Below are positions 1-8,901 of a DNA stretch of 44,182 nt, piece by piece. Below the pieces are notes generated by a model. That model was given only the letters and a program-made list of their open reading frames with translations. It made no database searches and was not told the DNA's origin. The stretch is from Acidimicrobiia bacterium. Its GTDB lineage: Bacteria; Actinomycetota; Acidimicrobiia; Spongiisociales; ZC4RG35. Every line of letters starts with the position of its first letter. Within the stretch, counting starts at the first letter, position 1. The position numbers and the translations under genes were made by a program. The stretch is from the NCBI GenBank assembly GCA_025928935.1, contig JAICNB010000022.1:1-44182 (forward strand). The letters run 5' to 3'.

Positions 1-1074
1 ACCGCCCACCTCGGAGCTGTGTCGTCCGATCGACTGCTCTACCTCCTCGGCCGACATCGAGACCAATCCCTTCCCGATCACAGCTCCGTCGGGGCCGGCG
101 ATCTCCACCGCACTGTTGGAGCCGAAACCACCCTCGACATCGGTGATGCCCACCGCGAGCAAGGAGCGCTTCCCGTCGAGCAGGGCGGCGGCGGCTCCAG
201 CATCGACCGCGAGACAGCCCTCGGTGTGCAGGCCGAAGGCTATCCAGAGCTTCCGGGCCGGGAGTCTCGACCCATGTGGGGTGACCCACGTCCCGACGGC
301 CTCGCCTAAGGCGGCGCGGGTCACGACCCCGGGCTCACGAGCAGAGGCGATAACGGTCGGAATGCCCGACCAGGCCGCCATCCTCGCCGCCAGTACCTTG
401 GTCGCCGCCCCGCCCGAACCAAACGGGCCCGGCTGGCCGGTGGAGATCTCGTCCAGAGCGGCGTCCCCGGAGCTGACCGCGGAGAGAAGCTCGACGTCGT
501 CCATGGTCCTCGGGTCGCCGGAGTAGATGCCACCGGTGTCGGTGAGGATCACCAGTATCCCAGCCGAAACCAGATGGGACACGATGGCGGCGAGCTCGTC
601 GTTCCCGCCGAGGCGGAATTCGTCGACCACGACCGTGTCGTTCTCGTTGACGATGGGAACGACGCCGAGCGACAGCATGCGCTCGAGCGTGTTCCGTGCG
701 TTGAGGTACTGGGCCCTGTTGGCCAATACGTCCTTGGTGAGCAAGACCTGGCCCACGACCATCCCCTGGCCTTTGAACAGGGCGGCATACCGCTCCATCA
801 GGAGGCCCTGGCCGACCGCTGCCGCCGCCTGCTGACCGGGCACGTCCCTGGGTCGTGCCGAGAGCCCGAGGGCGGGGAAGCCGGCGGCCACTGCGCCCGA
901 TGAGACCAGAAGCGTGGGGTGACCTTCCCGCCACATGTCGGCGACATGAGACACCGCCAGCTCCAGACCCTCGGGATCCAGCTCACCGGAGCCCTCGACG
1001 AGGCTCGACGAGCCCGCTTTCACCACCACCGGCAAGCCCGCCGCGACCCGCCATCGCCCCGAAGTCGTCGTCAT
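1..1074 (-). CDS. proB: glutamate 5-kinase ProB, 3' end cut by window
   Basis: This gene encodes the cytoplasmic kinase that phosphorylates L-glutamate to glutamyl 5-phosphate, the first step of proline synthesis. Reading the minus strand from ATG 1074 gives 358 residues with no stop before the window edge, against about 367 for E. coli ProB, so only the last few residues are missing. Visible motifs are VVVKAGSSSLV (about 16-26, nucleotide site), LLVSSGAVAAG, the amino-acid-kinase core VPIVNENDTV, and LGGNDELAAIV. The last 80 or so residues match a PUA domain in position and character (for example CLAVDAGAAAAL and VEIAGPDGAVIGKG). It starts 10 bases after the ribF stop and probably shares its transcript. 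The ATG is chosen because it is the only in-frame ATG ahead of the kinase motif. Confidence 0.93.
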   Translation of the reverse strand, partial: MTTTSGRWRVAAGLPVVVKAGSSSLVEGSGELDPEGLELAVSHVADMWREGHPTLLVSSGAVAAGFPALGLSARPRDVPGQQAAAAVGQGLLMERYAALFKGQGMVVGQVLLTKDVLANRAQYLNARNTLERMLSLGVVPIVNENDTVVVDEFRLGGNDELAAIVSHLVSAGILVILTDTGGIYSGDPRTMDDVELLSAVSSGDAALDEISTGQPGPFGSGGAATKVLAARMAAWSGIPTVIASAREPGVVTRAALGEAVGTWVTPHGSRLPARKLWIAFGLHTEGCLAVDAGAAAALLDGKRSLLAVGITDVEGGFGSNSAVEIAGPDGAVIGKGLVSMSAEEVEQSIGRHSSEVGG

Positions 1075-1084
1075 CCGGTTCTGC

Positions 1085-2011
1085 CTAACCGGACACCGGG
1101 CTGCTGTCCAGCAGCCGGCGGACGCGGGCGACGTCCACACTGATCGCTTCGATCAGCGCCTCGGCATCGGCGAACTCGAGCTCGGGCCGGAGCCGGTCCA
1201 CGAACTCGAGGGTCACGGTCGTGCCATAGAGATCGCCGTCGAAATCGAGGAGATGGGCCTCGATGAGCAGCTCGGTGCCACCGAAGGTGGGCCTGGTCCC
1301 GACGTTGACGGCCGCGGCCATCCGCTCCCGGCCGAGATGGGCCCAGACTGCGTAGATGCCATTGCCCGGGATCACCTTGCGATCGGGCGGCTTCAGATTC
1401 GCCGTGGGAAAGCCGAGATCCTTCCCGCGCTGATCACCCGGGACCACCATGCCGGAGAGCCGGTACCTGGAGCCGAGCAATCGCGCGGCCCCAGCCACGT
1501 CTCCCTGCTCGATGAGCCGGCGAATACGCGTGGAAGAGACGACGCCCTCGGCCTCCACCAGACCTACGACCTCGACATCGAACCCGTTGCGGCGGCCGGA
1601 TTCAATCAGGAATTCACAATCGCCGGCCCGGTCTCGACCGAACTGGAAGTCCGCCCCCACCACGACATGACCGGCGCCCAGCCTGGACAGGAGGACCTGG
1701 GACACGAACTCTTCCGGCTGCAGATGTCTGATCTCCGCGAGATCGACGACAGCGACGACATCGATTCCCACACCTTCGAGCAGGGCGAGTCGCTCCTCGA
1801 TGGTGGTGATGAGACGAGGATTGGTCCCCGGGGCGAGAACCTCGGCAGGATGCGGCTCGAAGGTGAGCACCACCGATGGCAGCGAGGGCGCCATCAGTTG
1901 CTCCAGGATGGACCGGTGACCGACATGGACACCATCGAAGACACCGACCGTGACCGCCGTCGGCCCGGCCAGGGCCTCCCATCCCTCATAGTGCCCCCGC
2001 AGGACTCTCAC
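1085..2011 (-). CDS. ribF: bifunctional riboflavin kinase / FAD synthetase
   Basis: The product converts riboflavin to FMN and then to FAD in the cytoplasm. It is 308 residues, normal for the family. The N-terminal adenylyltransferase half shows VGVFDGVHVGHRSIL, the nucleotidyltransferase GxFDGxHxGH motif, near residue 22. SSTRIRRLIEQGDV closes that half near 160. The C-terminal flavokinase domain contains the GFPTANL signature near residue 203 and ends with LEFVDRLRPELEF. Its ATG overlaps the truB stop by four bases (ATGA), so translation is probably coupled. The truB-ribF order is widespread in bacteria and ties flavin activation to the translation cluster only by location. Confidence 0.96.
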   Translation of the reverse strand: MRVLRGHYEGWEALAGPTAVTVGVFDGVHVGHRSILEQLMAPSLPSVVLTFEPHPAEVLAPGTNPRLITTIEERLALLEGVGIDVVAVVDLAEIRHLQPEEFVSQVLLSRLGAGHVVVGADFQFGRDRAGDCEFLIESGRRNGFDVEVVGLVEAEGVVSSTRIRRLIEQGDVAGAARLLGSRYRLSGMVVPGDQRGKDLGFPTANLKPPDRKVIPGNGIYAVWAHLGRERMAAAVNVGTRPTFGGTELLIEAHLLDFDGDLYGTTVTLEFVDRLRPELEFADAEALIEAISVDVARVRRLLDSSPVSG

Positions 2012-2886
2012 GAGGCAAGCACCACCTCGGGCCTGGCGTGATCACCGTCGCGCCGGTAGACGGCGAGCAGGTCTCCCGACTCGTCCAGGACCCGCATCGC
2101 GGATTGGTCGGGTGCCGTGACCATCTCTCCACCCACGAAACGCATCCCGTGGGCCACTCCCCGCGCCGTCTCCTCCCCCACGGTGACCGCGGGCAGGTCA
2201 CCGAGCGCCTCGGAGGGGGTCAGGAAGCGTGATTCCCAATTCTCGAGATCGTCAAGCTCCAATCCATGTGTCTCGACACGGAGGGAGCCGGTGCGGGTGC
2301 GGCGGAGGGCGGTCAGGTGGGCAGAGCCCCCGAGGGCCGCGGCCAGGTCGTCTGCCAGGGAGCGGACATAGGTTCCCTTGCCACACACGACCCGAAACTC
2401 GACCTCGGGGTAGGGACCGGTCCCGACTGCCTCGATCTGGAGCTCGTGGATCTCCACGGGCCTCGCCTGCCTCTCCACCACCTCACCCTGGCGGGCAAGC
2501 TCGTAGAGACGCCTGCCCTGATGTTTGAGGGCGGAGACCATCGGGGGAACCTGCAGCACCGTCCCCACGAAACGGGCGGCCACCTGGTTCAGCTCGTCCT
2601 CGCTGAACTCCATCGGCTCCCGCGACAACACCGCGCCCTCCGAATCGAGCGTGTCGGTGGAGACTCCGAATTGCGCCGTAGCCTCGTACTCCTTCGGCTG
2701 ATCCTGGATGAACCGGATCAGACGGGTCACGGGCCCCACCGCAACCACCACCACCCCTGTGGCCAGCGGGTCGAGGGTGCCGGCGTGCCCTACCTTCTTG
2801 ATCCCGGTTGCCCGCTTCACACTCATGACCACGTCGTTGGAGGTCATGCCGCTGGGCTTGTCGATGACGAGGAACCCCCGGGTCAT
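2008..2886 (-). CDS. truB: tRNA pseudouridine-55 synthase TruB
   Basis: TruB isomerises U55 of the tRNA T-loop to pseudouridine. The 292-residue protein opens with the family motif FLVIDKPSGMTSNDVV. It carries HAGTLDPLATGVVVV, whose aspartate is the catalytic residue in this family. CGKGTYVRSLADDLAAALG (about 167-185) is the second conserved RNA-contact segment, and the C-terminal part is a PUA-like domain. The gene overlaps the start of ribF by four bases and its own start overlaps the end of the DHH gene, so it sits inside a tight minus-strand operon downstream of rbfA. Confidence 0.96.
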   Translation of the reverse strand: MTRGFLVIDKPSGMTSNDVVMSVKRATGIKKVGHAGTLDPLATGVVVVAVGPVTRLIRFIQDQPKEYEATAQFGVSTDTLDSEGAVLSREPMEFSEDELNQVAARFVGTVLQVPPMVSALKHQGRRLYELARQGEVVERQARPVEIHELQIEAVGTGPYPEVEFRVVCGKGTYVRSLADDLAAALGGSAHLTALRRTRTGSLRVETHGLELDDLENWESRFLTPSEALGDLPAVTVGEETARGVAHGMRFVGGEMVTAPDQSAMRVLDESGDLLAVYRRDGDHARPEVVLAS

Positions 2887-3854
2887 CGGTACTCCTCCAA
2901 CCGAGCCCTGACCTCGTCGATAGCCTTCTCCGGTGGCCCGTCGAAGGTGACGCCGGCGGCGAGACGATGCCCCCCGCCACCCAGGGCGGCGGCCAGCGCC
3001 CCAACGTCGGTATCGCCCCGGGAGCGGACGCTCAGCCTCACCTGCCCGTCGGCGTGGACCTTGGCCAGCACGGCGACGTCGGCCTCCTCGGCCAGCCTCA
3101 GGGTGTTGATGAGATTGTCGATGTCACCCCAGCCCACCCCCGCCTCGTCCAGGTCCTGCTCGGTGATGATGGTCGAGACCATCCGGGCGGCCAGATCGAG
3201 CTCGGCACGACTCAGGGCCGCACCGGCGACCTTGAGATAACCAAAAGGCGCCTCCTCGTAGACCTTTTGGCTGATCAGGTCGGGTCGGGCCCCTGCCCCG
3301 ACCAGACGGGCTGCCAGCTCCAGGGCCGCCGGGTTGGTGTTGGCGTACTGGAAGCGACCGGTGTCGGTGACGAGCGCGGTGAGGAGGCACGTGGCGATGT
3401 CCGTCGTGATCGGCCAGCCCAGGACATCGAGCAGCTCGGCCACGATCACCCCGGTGGCAGCCGCCTCGGGATCGACCAGTCCGATGTCGCCGAAGCCTTC
3501 GTTGGTGACGTGATGGTCGATCACCACCAGGGTCCCGGAATCACCGGCCGACGACCCGAGCTCGGCGAGCCGGTCCGGCGACCCGGCGTCGAAGACCACC
3601 ATGGTCTCGGGTGCCTCCGGGAACGAGTCCGGGTCCACCAGCAGGTCATCGGGAATGAAGGACAGCGTGCCGGGCACCGCGAACGGCGAGCCAAAGCCGG
3701 CGACCACGCCCTTCCCGGCGTTGCGGGCCGCGATCCCGAACCCGACCATGGAGCCGAGGGCGTCCCCGTCCGGGCCGACGTGGCAGGCCAGGGCCAGTTC
3801 CTTGCTACCGGCGATGGCGGCCGCAGCCTTCTCCAACAGCTGACGATCGATCAT
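2883..3854 (-). CDS. DHH/DHHA1 phosphoesterase, NrnA-like
   Basis: This is a DHH-superfamily phosphoesterase of the NrnA type, enzymes that degrade nano-RNA oligonucleotides and often 3'-phosphoadenosine 5'-phosphate. Visible are HVGPDGDALGSMVG near residue 23 (DxD metal site), VFDAGSPDRL, and the diagnostic VVIDHHVTNEGFG (DHH). The C-terminal DHHA1 part ends with ALGGGGHRLAAG. I place the start at ATG 3854 (MIDRQLLEKA) rather than at an upstream TTG, because this avoids overlap with rbfA and has AGGAGGAGG upstream. The length is then 323 residues. The position between rbfA and truB is the common one for this gene. Confidence 0.9.
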   Translation of the reverse strand: MIDRQLLEKAAAAIAGSKELALACHVGPDGDALGSMVGFGIAARNAGKGVVAGFGSPFAVPGTLSFIPDDLLVDPDSFPEAPETMVVFDAGSPDRLAELGSSAGDSGTLVVIDHHVTNEGFGDIGLVDPEAAATGVIVAELLDVLGWPITTDIATCLLTALVTDTGRFQYANTNPAALELAARLVGAGARPDLISQKVYEEAPFGYLKVAGAALSRAELDLAARMVSTIITEQDLDEAGVGWGDIDNLINTLRLAEEADVAVLAKVHADGQVRLSVRSRGDTDVGALAAALGGGGHRLAAGVTFDGPPEKAIDEVRARLEEYR

Positions 3855-3861
3855 CCCTGGT

Positions 3862-4206
3862 TCATTCCTCCTCCTGCAAGGAGCGAAGGATGGCATCAAT
3901 CCGCTCGCCTCCGGTCACACCCGGGTCGACCGCGAACTCGAGGACCGGTGTGTACTTCATCCTCACCTGGCGGGCGATGAGCGATTGGAGTCGATGGGAG
4001 GCGTGCTGGAGCGCGGTGAGGGCGTCGGCGGCGTCGCTGCCCAGGACATCGATGTACACCGTTGCGTGACGGAGGTTGGGACTGGTCTCGACCCCGGTGA
4101 TCGAGACCATGTCCAGCCGGGAGTCGCTCATCCGCTCTATCTCCTCCGCCAGCACTTCGCGCAGGGTCGAGTTGACCTTGAGCATCCGGGGGCTGGTATC
4201 TCTCAC
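3862..4206 (-). CDS. rbfA: ribosome-binding factor A
   Basis: RbfA binds the 30S subunit during late maturation, near the 5' end helix of 16S rRNA, and is also a cold-response factor in model bacteria. The 114-residue protein has the usual single KH-like fold: MLKVNSTLREVLAEEIERM at the N-terminus, SITGVETSPNLRHATVYIDV in the middle, and RHVRMKYTP-type text near the C-terminal third (seen as RQVRMKYTPVLEF). The start codon overlaps the stop of the DUF503 gene. It lies in the standard infB-ylxP-rbfA order. Confidence 0.93.
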   Translation of the reverse strand: MRDTSPRMLKVNSTLREVLAEEIERMSDSRLDMVSITGVETSPNLRHATVYIDVLGSDAADALTALQHASHRLQSLIARQVRMKYTPVLEFAVDPGVTGGERIDAILRSLQEEE

Positions 4207-4496
4207 TCGGGATCCTCCAACTCGCTCATGAGCACGTCGAGGACTTCGACCTCCAGTCGACTCTCAAGGTAGCGACGAAGCTTCGACACCTGCTGGGAGA
4301 GGCTGGCCCCGTCCGGTGCCACGATCGCCACCCCGATCACCGCCCTCTGCCACGAGTCGTGATGGCCGACCTCGGCCACGCTGTACGAGCCCAGCCGTCG
4401 CATCCCCTCGATGACCGGCCGTAGCACGGCCCTCTTCTGCTTGAGCGATTGTGGTGTGGGCAGGTGGAGCTCGACCCGCAAGGCCGCCGCCCGCAT
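4203..4496 (-). CDS. DUF503 protein, YlxP-like
   Basis: This is a 97-residue member of the DUF503 (YlxP) family, small proteins almost always encoded between infB and rbfA and thought to act in ribosome assembly. The evidence is HLPTPQSLKQKRAVLRPVIE near residue 11, the family hallmark SLKxKR, and VAEVGHHDSWQRAVIGVA in the middle. It overlaps rbfA by four bases and follows infB by 13. The exact biochemical role is not established for the family, so only a ribosome-associated role by context is suggested. Confidence 0.85.
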   Translation of the reverse strand: MRAAALRVELHLPTPQSLKQKRAVLRPVIEGMRRLGSYSVAEVGHHDSWQRAVIGVAIVAPDGASLSQQVSKLRRYLESRLEVEVLDVLMSELEDPE

Positions 4497-4509
4497 CAGG
4501 CGGCCAGCA

Positions 4510-6522
4510 TCAGGTTCGGGCCACCTCGCGAATCAAGTAGGCCTCGATGTTGTCGCCTTCCTTGACGTCGTTGTAGCCCTCGAGCCCGATACCGCACTCG
4601 AACCCGGCCGCGACCTCTCGTACGTCGTCTTTGAACCTCTTCAGCGACGAGATGGTGCCATCGTGGATGACCACGCCGTCGCGGATGAGACGGGCCTTGG
4701 CGCCACGCTGCACCACACCTTCGATCACGTAACACCCGGCAACGGTGCCGATGCGTGGCACTTTGAAGGTGGCCCTCACCTCGGCGGTGCCCAGGACCTG
4801 CTCCTGCTCCTCGGGGGCGAGCTGGCCCACCAACAGCTGCTCGATGTCGTCGAGCAGCTCATAGATGATCCCATAGGTCCGGATCTCGACGCCTGCCTCC
4901 TCGGCTGCTTTGCGCGCCTTGGGCTCAGGGCGGACGTTGAACCCGACGATGACCGATTCGGTGACCTCGGCCAGCGTGACGTCGTTCTCGTTGATGCCCC
5001 CCACCGCCCCGTGCAGCACCTGGATCTTCCCGCCTTCACGCTCGATCTTCGATATCGAGTCGCGCAAGGCCTCGAGGGAGCCGTGGGCGTCGGCCTTCAC
5101 GATGACGTTGAGGGTGGCGTCTTCGCTTCGCAGTTGCTCGAGAAGGCCCTGGAGACGGTCACGGGCCGACGGCATGGCCTGGCTGACCGCCTTCAGCTCT
5201 TCCTCGCGCTCGGTTGCAATGCGACGCGCCTCCCGGTCGCTCTCCACGACGCTGAAGAAGTCACCGGCGGTGGGCACCTCGTCCCAGCCCATGATCTGGA
5301 CCGGCATGGATGGGCCGGCCTCCTTGACCTGCTGGCCCTTCTCGTCCATCAGGGCACGGGCACGACCCGAGGTGGCGCCGGCGACGAAAGGGTCACCGGT
5401 GTGCAGGGTCCCGCGCTGGACGATGACCGAGGCTATGGCGCCCTTCCCCCGCTCCAGCTGTGACTCGACGACGACGCCGGAGGCCTCTGCCTTCGGATTC
5501 GCCTTGTACTCCTCGAGCTGGGCGATCAGGTCGACGACCTCGAGCAGGTCGTCGACTCCCTGGCCGTTGAGGGCTGAGATCTCGACACTCGGCACGTCGC
5601 CACCCAGTTCCTCGGTGATGACCCCGTGCTCGGTCAGTTCGGTTCGCACCCGGAGCGGATCCGCACCGGGGAGATCCACCTTGTTCACCGCCACGATCAT
5701 CTTGACGTCCGCGGCCTTGGCATGGGAGATGGCCTCGACCGTCTGAGGCATGACGCCGTCGTTGGCCGCCACGACCAGGATCACGATGTCGGTGATGTTC
5801 GCCCCCCGAGCGCGCAACGAGGTGAAGGCCTCGTGACCCGGGGTGTCGATGAACGTGACGGGGTGGCCGTTCACGTCGACCTGATAGGCGCCGATGTGCT
5901 GGGTGATCCCGCCCTGCTCGCCCTCTACCACGCTGGTCTTGCGGATCGTGTCGAGGAGAGTGGTCTTGCCGTGGTCGACATGGCCCATCACGGTCACCAC
6001 CGGTGGGCGTGGGGACAACTCGGAATCGTCGTCCTCGAAGACAGGCCGCTCGGCCACGGCCGGTGGAGGAGGTGAGGCCTCGACATCGACAATGAAACCA
6101 AACGCCTCGGCCACCTCATCGATCAGCTCGGGCGGCATGGTCTGTCCCGCTCCGACTGGCTGGCCCATGGTGAGGAGCCGACTTACGACATCCTTGGCAG
6201 GCACCCCCAGGGCCTCGGCAAAGACGGTCACGCTGGCTCCGTGTGGGACCGAGACGATGTCGAGCTCTGGCTCGGGCTCGGTCTCCGCGACCTGCTCGGC
6301 CTCGGGCTCCGCCTCGACGATGGTGTCCGCGGTCCCGGGCTCCGGCTCGGTGGTTTCGACCACTTCCGGCTCGTCGCCGGCAACCGCCAAACGGAGCAAC
6401 TCAGCCGACTCGTCGTCGAGCCCGGAGGAAGCCGTCTTCACTTCGATGCCCAGGTCCTGGGCCTGCTGGAGCAGAACCTTCGAATCCACCGCCAGGTCCC
6501 TGGCCAGCTCGTAAACCCTCAC
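4510..6522 (-). CDS. infB: translation initiation factor IF-2
   Basis: IF-2 is the GTPase that places formyl-methionyl-tRNA on the 30S subunit and promotes subunit joining. The protein has 670 residues, short compared with many actinobacterial IF-2 proteins because the low-complexity N-terminal linker is reduced to an acidic stretch (about 50-90). The first residues [18 protein letters not shown] form the IF2 N-terminal helical domain. The G domain shows GHVDHGKTT (G1), [18 protein letters not shown] (G3), NKVD (G4) and SALNGQG (G5). Domains II to IV follow, ending in [19 protein letters not shown]. The gene begins 12 bases after the nusA stop with no ylxR gene between them. Confidence 0.97.
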   Translation of the reverse strand: MRVYELARDLAVDSKVLLQQAQDLGIEVKTASSGLDDESAELLRLAVAGDEPEVVETTEPEPGTADTIVEAEPEAEQVAETEPEPELDIVSVPHGASVTVFAEALGVPAKDVVSRLLTMGQPVGAGQTMPPELIDEVAEAFGFIVDVEASPPPPAVAERPVFEDDDSELSPRPPVVTVMGHVDHGKTTLLDTIRKTSVVEGEQGGITQHIGAYQVDVNGHPVTFIDTPGHEAFTSLRARGANITDIVILVVAANDGVMPQTVEAISHAKAADVKMIVAVNKVDLPGADPLRVRTELTEHGVITEELGGDVPSVEISALNGQGVDDLLEVVDLIAQLEEYKANPKAEASGVVVESQLERGKGAIASVIVQRGTLHTGDPFVAGATSGRARALMDEKGQQVKEAGPSMPVQIMGWDEVPTAGDFFSVVESDREARRIATEREEELKAVSQAMPSARDRLQGLLEQLRSEDATLNVIVKADAHGSLEALRDSISKIEREGGKIQVLHGAVGGINENDVTLAEVTESVIVGFNVRPEPKARKAAEEAGVEIRTYGIIYELLDDIEQLLVGQLAPEEQEQVLGTAEVRATFKVPRIGTVAGCYVIEGVVQRGAKARLIRDGVVIHDGTISSLKRFKDDVREVAAGFECGIGLEGYNDVKEGDNIEAYLIREVART

Positions 6523-6534
6523 GTCCGAATCCCT

Positions 6535-7713
6535 CTATTCGCTCTCGTCGTCCCCGCCGGCGGCGGGCACTGCATCCTCTTCGTCGTTCTCACCTTCCGG
6601 GGCCACCGTCTCGCTCTCGACTGATACGTCTTCGACCGCCTCTGCAGCAGGGGTGGCACCGGCCTCCTCCGGCGCGGTCTCGTCGGTGGGGAGTTCATCG
6701 GCGGCCGGAGCATCGGCAGCCGGGGGAGGTTCGACCTCGACACCCTCCATATCCGAGCGGATGTCGACCTTGTACCCGGATAGCCGCGCCGCCAGCCGGG
6801 CGTTCTGGCCTTCCTTCCCGATGGCCAACGAGAGCTGGTGCTCGGAGACGACCACGTCGGCGGTCTTGGTCTCCTCGTCGATATGGACTTCCTTGACCTT
6901 GGCCGGGCCCAATGCCTCGGCGATGAACTGCCCGATGTCGTCCCGCCACTGGACGACATCGACCTTCTCGCCGCGAAGCTCGTTGACGACCTGACGGACC
7001 CGTGATCCCCTGGCCCCTACACAGGCGCCCTTGGGATCCACGTTGGGGTCGTGGGAGATGACTGCGATCTTGGTCCGGTGGCCCGGCTCGCGGGCGATGT
7101 TGACGATCTCGACAGTGCCGTCGGTCAACTCGGGCACCTCGAGCTCGAGGAGGCGGCGAACCAGGTCGGGATGGCTCCTGGAGACCACGATCTGGGCCCC
7201 CTTCGCCTCGTTGCGGACCTCCAGGATCAGGGCCTTCACCCGGTTGCCCCGCTCGAGCCGCTCGAATGGGATTCGCTCGGACCCGGGGAGGATGGCCTCG
7301 GCGTCACCCAGGTCGAGGATGACCGACCGGTAGTCCACCTGCTGAACCAATCCTGTGACCAGGTCGCCTTCGCGCCCTTCGTACATCTCGAACACGTGCT
7401 CGCGCTTGGCCTCACGCAGCTTGTGCTGCATGACCTGCTTGAAGGACTGGGCGGCGATGCGGCCGAAAGCCTCCCCCTCCGGCGTGTCCTCCCACTCCGA
7501 GACGACATTGCCGTCCTCGTCCAACTCCTGTGCGTACACGATCACCTCACCCGAGTCCGGGTCGATGGTTACCCGCGCCTCCTCGGCTGCCCCTGGGCTG
7601 CGCTTGTAAGCCGCAACCAGAGCGTTGGCGAACGCATCGAGGATGGTGTCGACAGCCACGCCGCGCTCTCGGGCGAGTACCTCGATTGCCTCCATCATGG
7701 TGTCGAGCTTCAT
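6535..7713 (-). CDS. nusA: transcription termination/antitermination factor NusA
   Basis: NusA binds RNA polymerase and modulates pausing, intrinsic termination and antitermination. The 392-residue protein has the N-terminal polymerase-binding domain (1-130, with ALVAAYKRSPGA), the S1 domain starting at GDLVTGLVQQVDYRSV, and the tandem KH domains. KH1 contains DPKGACVGARGSRVRQVV and KH2 contains LAIGKEGQNARLAARLSGY. A C-terminal tail of about 55 acidic and alanine-rich residues replaces the repeats seen in E. coli. It is the second gene of the rimP-nusA-infB unit, and the leader hairpin upstream of rimP is a plausible control point. Confidence 0.96.
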   Translation of the reverse strand: MKLDTMMEAIEVLARERGVAVDTILDAFANALVAAYKRSPGAAEEARVTIDPDSGEVIVYAQELDEDGNVVSEWEDTPEGEAFGRIAAQSFKQVMQHKLREAKREHVFEMYEGREGDLVTGLVQQVDYRSVILDLGDAEAILPGSERIPFERLERGNRVKALILEVRNEAKGAQIVVSRSHPDLVRRLLELEVPELTDGTVEIVNIAREPGHRTKIAVISHDPNVDPKGACVGARGSRVRQVVNELRGEKVDVVQWRDDIGQFIAEALGPAKVKEVHIDEETKTADVVVSEHQLSLAIGKEGQNARLAARLSGYKVDIRSDMEGVEVEPPPAADAPAADELPTDETAPEEAGATPAAEAVEDVSVESETVAPEGENDEEDAVPAAGGDDESE

Positions 7714-7722
7714 GGTTCTCCT

Positions 7723-8196
7723 TCAGTGACCTGGCTTGGGGGCTTTCTCCCACCTGAACACGGTCCTGGCGGCGAGCACGTCTGCGTAATCGACGACCTG
7801 GCGATCGCCCTCGGCCTCTACTGTGAACCCGTCCTCGCCGGCTTCGGCAATGACCCCTCGAATGGTCGTCTTGTGGTCGCCGTCCGCGGTCTTGACGACG
7901 ACCTCGCGGCCGATCGACTTGGCGTACTGGGAGGGCCGACGGAGGTTTCTCTCCAGGCCGGGCGAGGTGACCTCGAGACGGTAGGAGCTGTCCAGGTCGG
8001 TCTCGTTGTCGAGGAGGCGAGACACGCCGCGGGAGACATCGGCGAGACGGTCGATGTCCACTCCCTCACCGTCGACCACGACGCGCAACAACGTCCCCGG
8101 CCCGCGGCCGAGCAGTTCGACATCGTCGAGTTCCAGCCGCTCGGCGGCGAGATAGGGCTCCACCACCGTCCAGATGTCCGAGACCGTCGTCGTCAT
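7723..8196 (-). CDS. rimP: ribosome maturation factor RimP
   Basis: RimP is needed for early assembly of the 30S subunit and interacts with ribosomal protein S12 in studied bacteria. I start it at ATG 8196 (MTTTVSDIWTVVEPYL), 157 residues, because AGGAGCAGGGAA lies just upstream and an in-frame upstream start would run into the leader hairpin. Family features include LRVVVDGEGVDIDRLADVS, the stretch SRLLDNE, and SYRLEVTSPGLERNLRRP near residue 80, the most conserved RimP motif. It heads the nusA-infB operon. Confidence 0.93.
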   Translation of the reverse strand: MTTTVSDIWTVVEPYLAAERLELDDVELLGRGPGTLLRVVVDGEGVDIDRLADVSRGVSRLLDNETDLDSSYRLEVTSPGLERNLRRPSQYAKSIGREVVVKTADGDHKTTIRGVIAEAGEDGFTVEAEGDRQVVDYADVLAARTVFRWEKAPKPGH

Positions 8197-8244
8197 TTCC
8201 CTGCTCCTGGCTTCGACATTCGTCACCCGGTGAGCCCGGGCGAC

Positions 8245-8279
8245 AAAAAAACAGGCGGGTGCCAAAAGGCGCCCACCTG
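8245..8279 (-). terminator. intrinsic terminator hairpin in the rimP leader
   Basis: On the minus strand, a 12-position stem (8279-8268 pairing with 8263-8252) has ten Watson-Crick pairs, one U-G pair and one C-A mismatch. A UUUU loop closes it, and it is followed directly by seven U (8251-8245). This is a textbook intrinsic terminator. It lies between a good -10 element (8312-8307) and the rimP start (8196), so besides ending transcripts from the DinB-like gene it would also act on transcripts starting at the rimP promoter. Confidence 0.8.
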
Positions 8280-8306
8280 GTTCAAAGCGTCCTTGTTGTC
8301 GGCCTA

Positions 8307-8312
8307 AGTATA
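8307..8312 (-). promoter_or_regulatory. candidate -10 element of the rimP-nusA-infB promoter
   Basis: The minus strand reads TATACT at 8312-8307, five of six matches to TATAAT, in an otherwise GC-rich gap between the DinB-like stop (8364) and rimP. No convincing -35 hexamer is visible 16-18 bases upstream. Predicted initiation near 8300 would give a leader of about 100 bases that contains the terminator hairpin at 8279-8245. Confidence 0.5.
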
Positions 8313-8363
8313 GGCGCGCCCCGGCAGCTTCATGTAGGCCGACTACTGCCCTGCCGCCACGGG

Positions 8364-8786
8364 TCAGGACTCACGCAGCGCCTGCACGTAAACGATCAAT
8401 TGCCCCGTGTGGTACCACTCGTGGGCGGCGATGTTCCTCAGAATCTCGCTGCGAGGACAGGCTTCCAGGCGGAGCGCTTCCCACCACTTCTCAGGGCTCG
8501 AGACCAGTTCCTCCAGGCCTTCCTCATCGAACGAGTCGATATAGCGCAGGGTCTGGTGGCGTAAGCCGTCGAAAACAGAGCGCATTTCGGCGAGCGTCGC
8601 CGTCTCCTCGAACGAGTCGGGATCGTCGTCGGGCCACTCGCCCGTCTGCAGCCAGGCGATCAGCTCCCTCTCCTTGTTGGCCATCTCGACGAGGAGACCG
8701 GCTACGGATGGCATGTCGTCCCATGGCCGGCGGGGCAAGTCCGCGTCGGTCAGCTTGTCGAGCACCTCATCGAGGTCTTGTCGCAC
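8364..8786 (-). CDS. DinB-like four-helix protein
   Basis: This resembles the DinB/DUF664 superfamily of small four-helix proteins, many of which bind a metal through scattered histidines and serve as thiol transferases or unknown enzymes. The histidine-rich segment NIAAHEWYHTGQLIVY near the C-terminus fits the third metal ligand helix, and KERELIAWLQTGEWPDDD lies in the middle. The listed start is GTG 8786 (140 residues). The same frame continues upstream to a stop with plausible protein text (DYLKARLQYVRQ) but no ATG, GTG or TTG, so the true N-terminus may be about a dozen residues longer with a rare start. It is an isolated gene between proS and rimP, and its function is unknown. Confidence 0.7.
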   Translation of the reverse strand: MRQDLDEVLDKLTDADLPRRPWDDMPSVAGLLVEMANKERELIAWLQTGEWPDDDPDSFEETATLAEMRSVFDGLRHQTLRYIDSFDEEGLEELVSSPEKWWEALRLEACPRSEILRNIAAHEWYHTGQLIVYVQALRES

Positions 8787-8901
8787 GTATTGCAGCCGAG
8801 CCTTGAGATAGTCGTGCGTCCTGATAGGGCAAATCTACGGGATTCCGTCACGCCGCAAGCCGGCTTTTCACGCTGCTCGACCGGTCCTTGATTTGAGTGA
8901 C

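Noticed and set aside
8242-8300. Antiterminator pairing of GACAA near the transcript start with UUGUC after the U-tract in the rimP leader
   Set aside because: Only five pairs, and it would not disrupt the terminator stem, so it does not make a convincing switch.
7051-8307. 418-codon plus-strand open frame opposite nusA and rimP
   Set aside because: Shadow frame of two well-supported genes; composition is that of an antisense frame.
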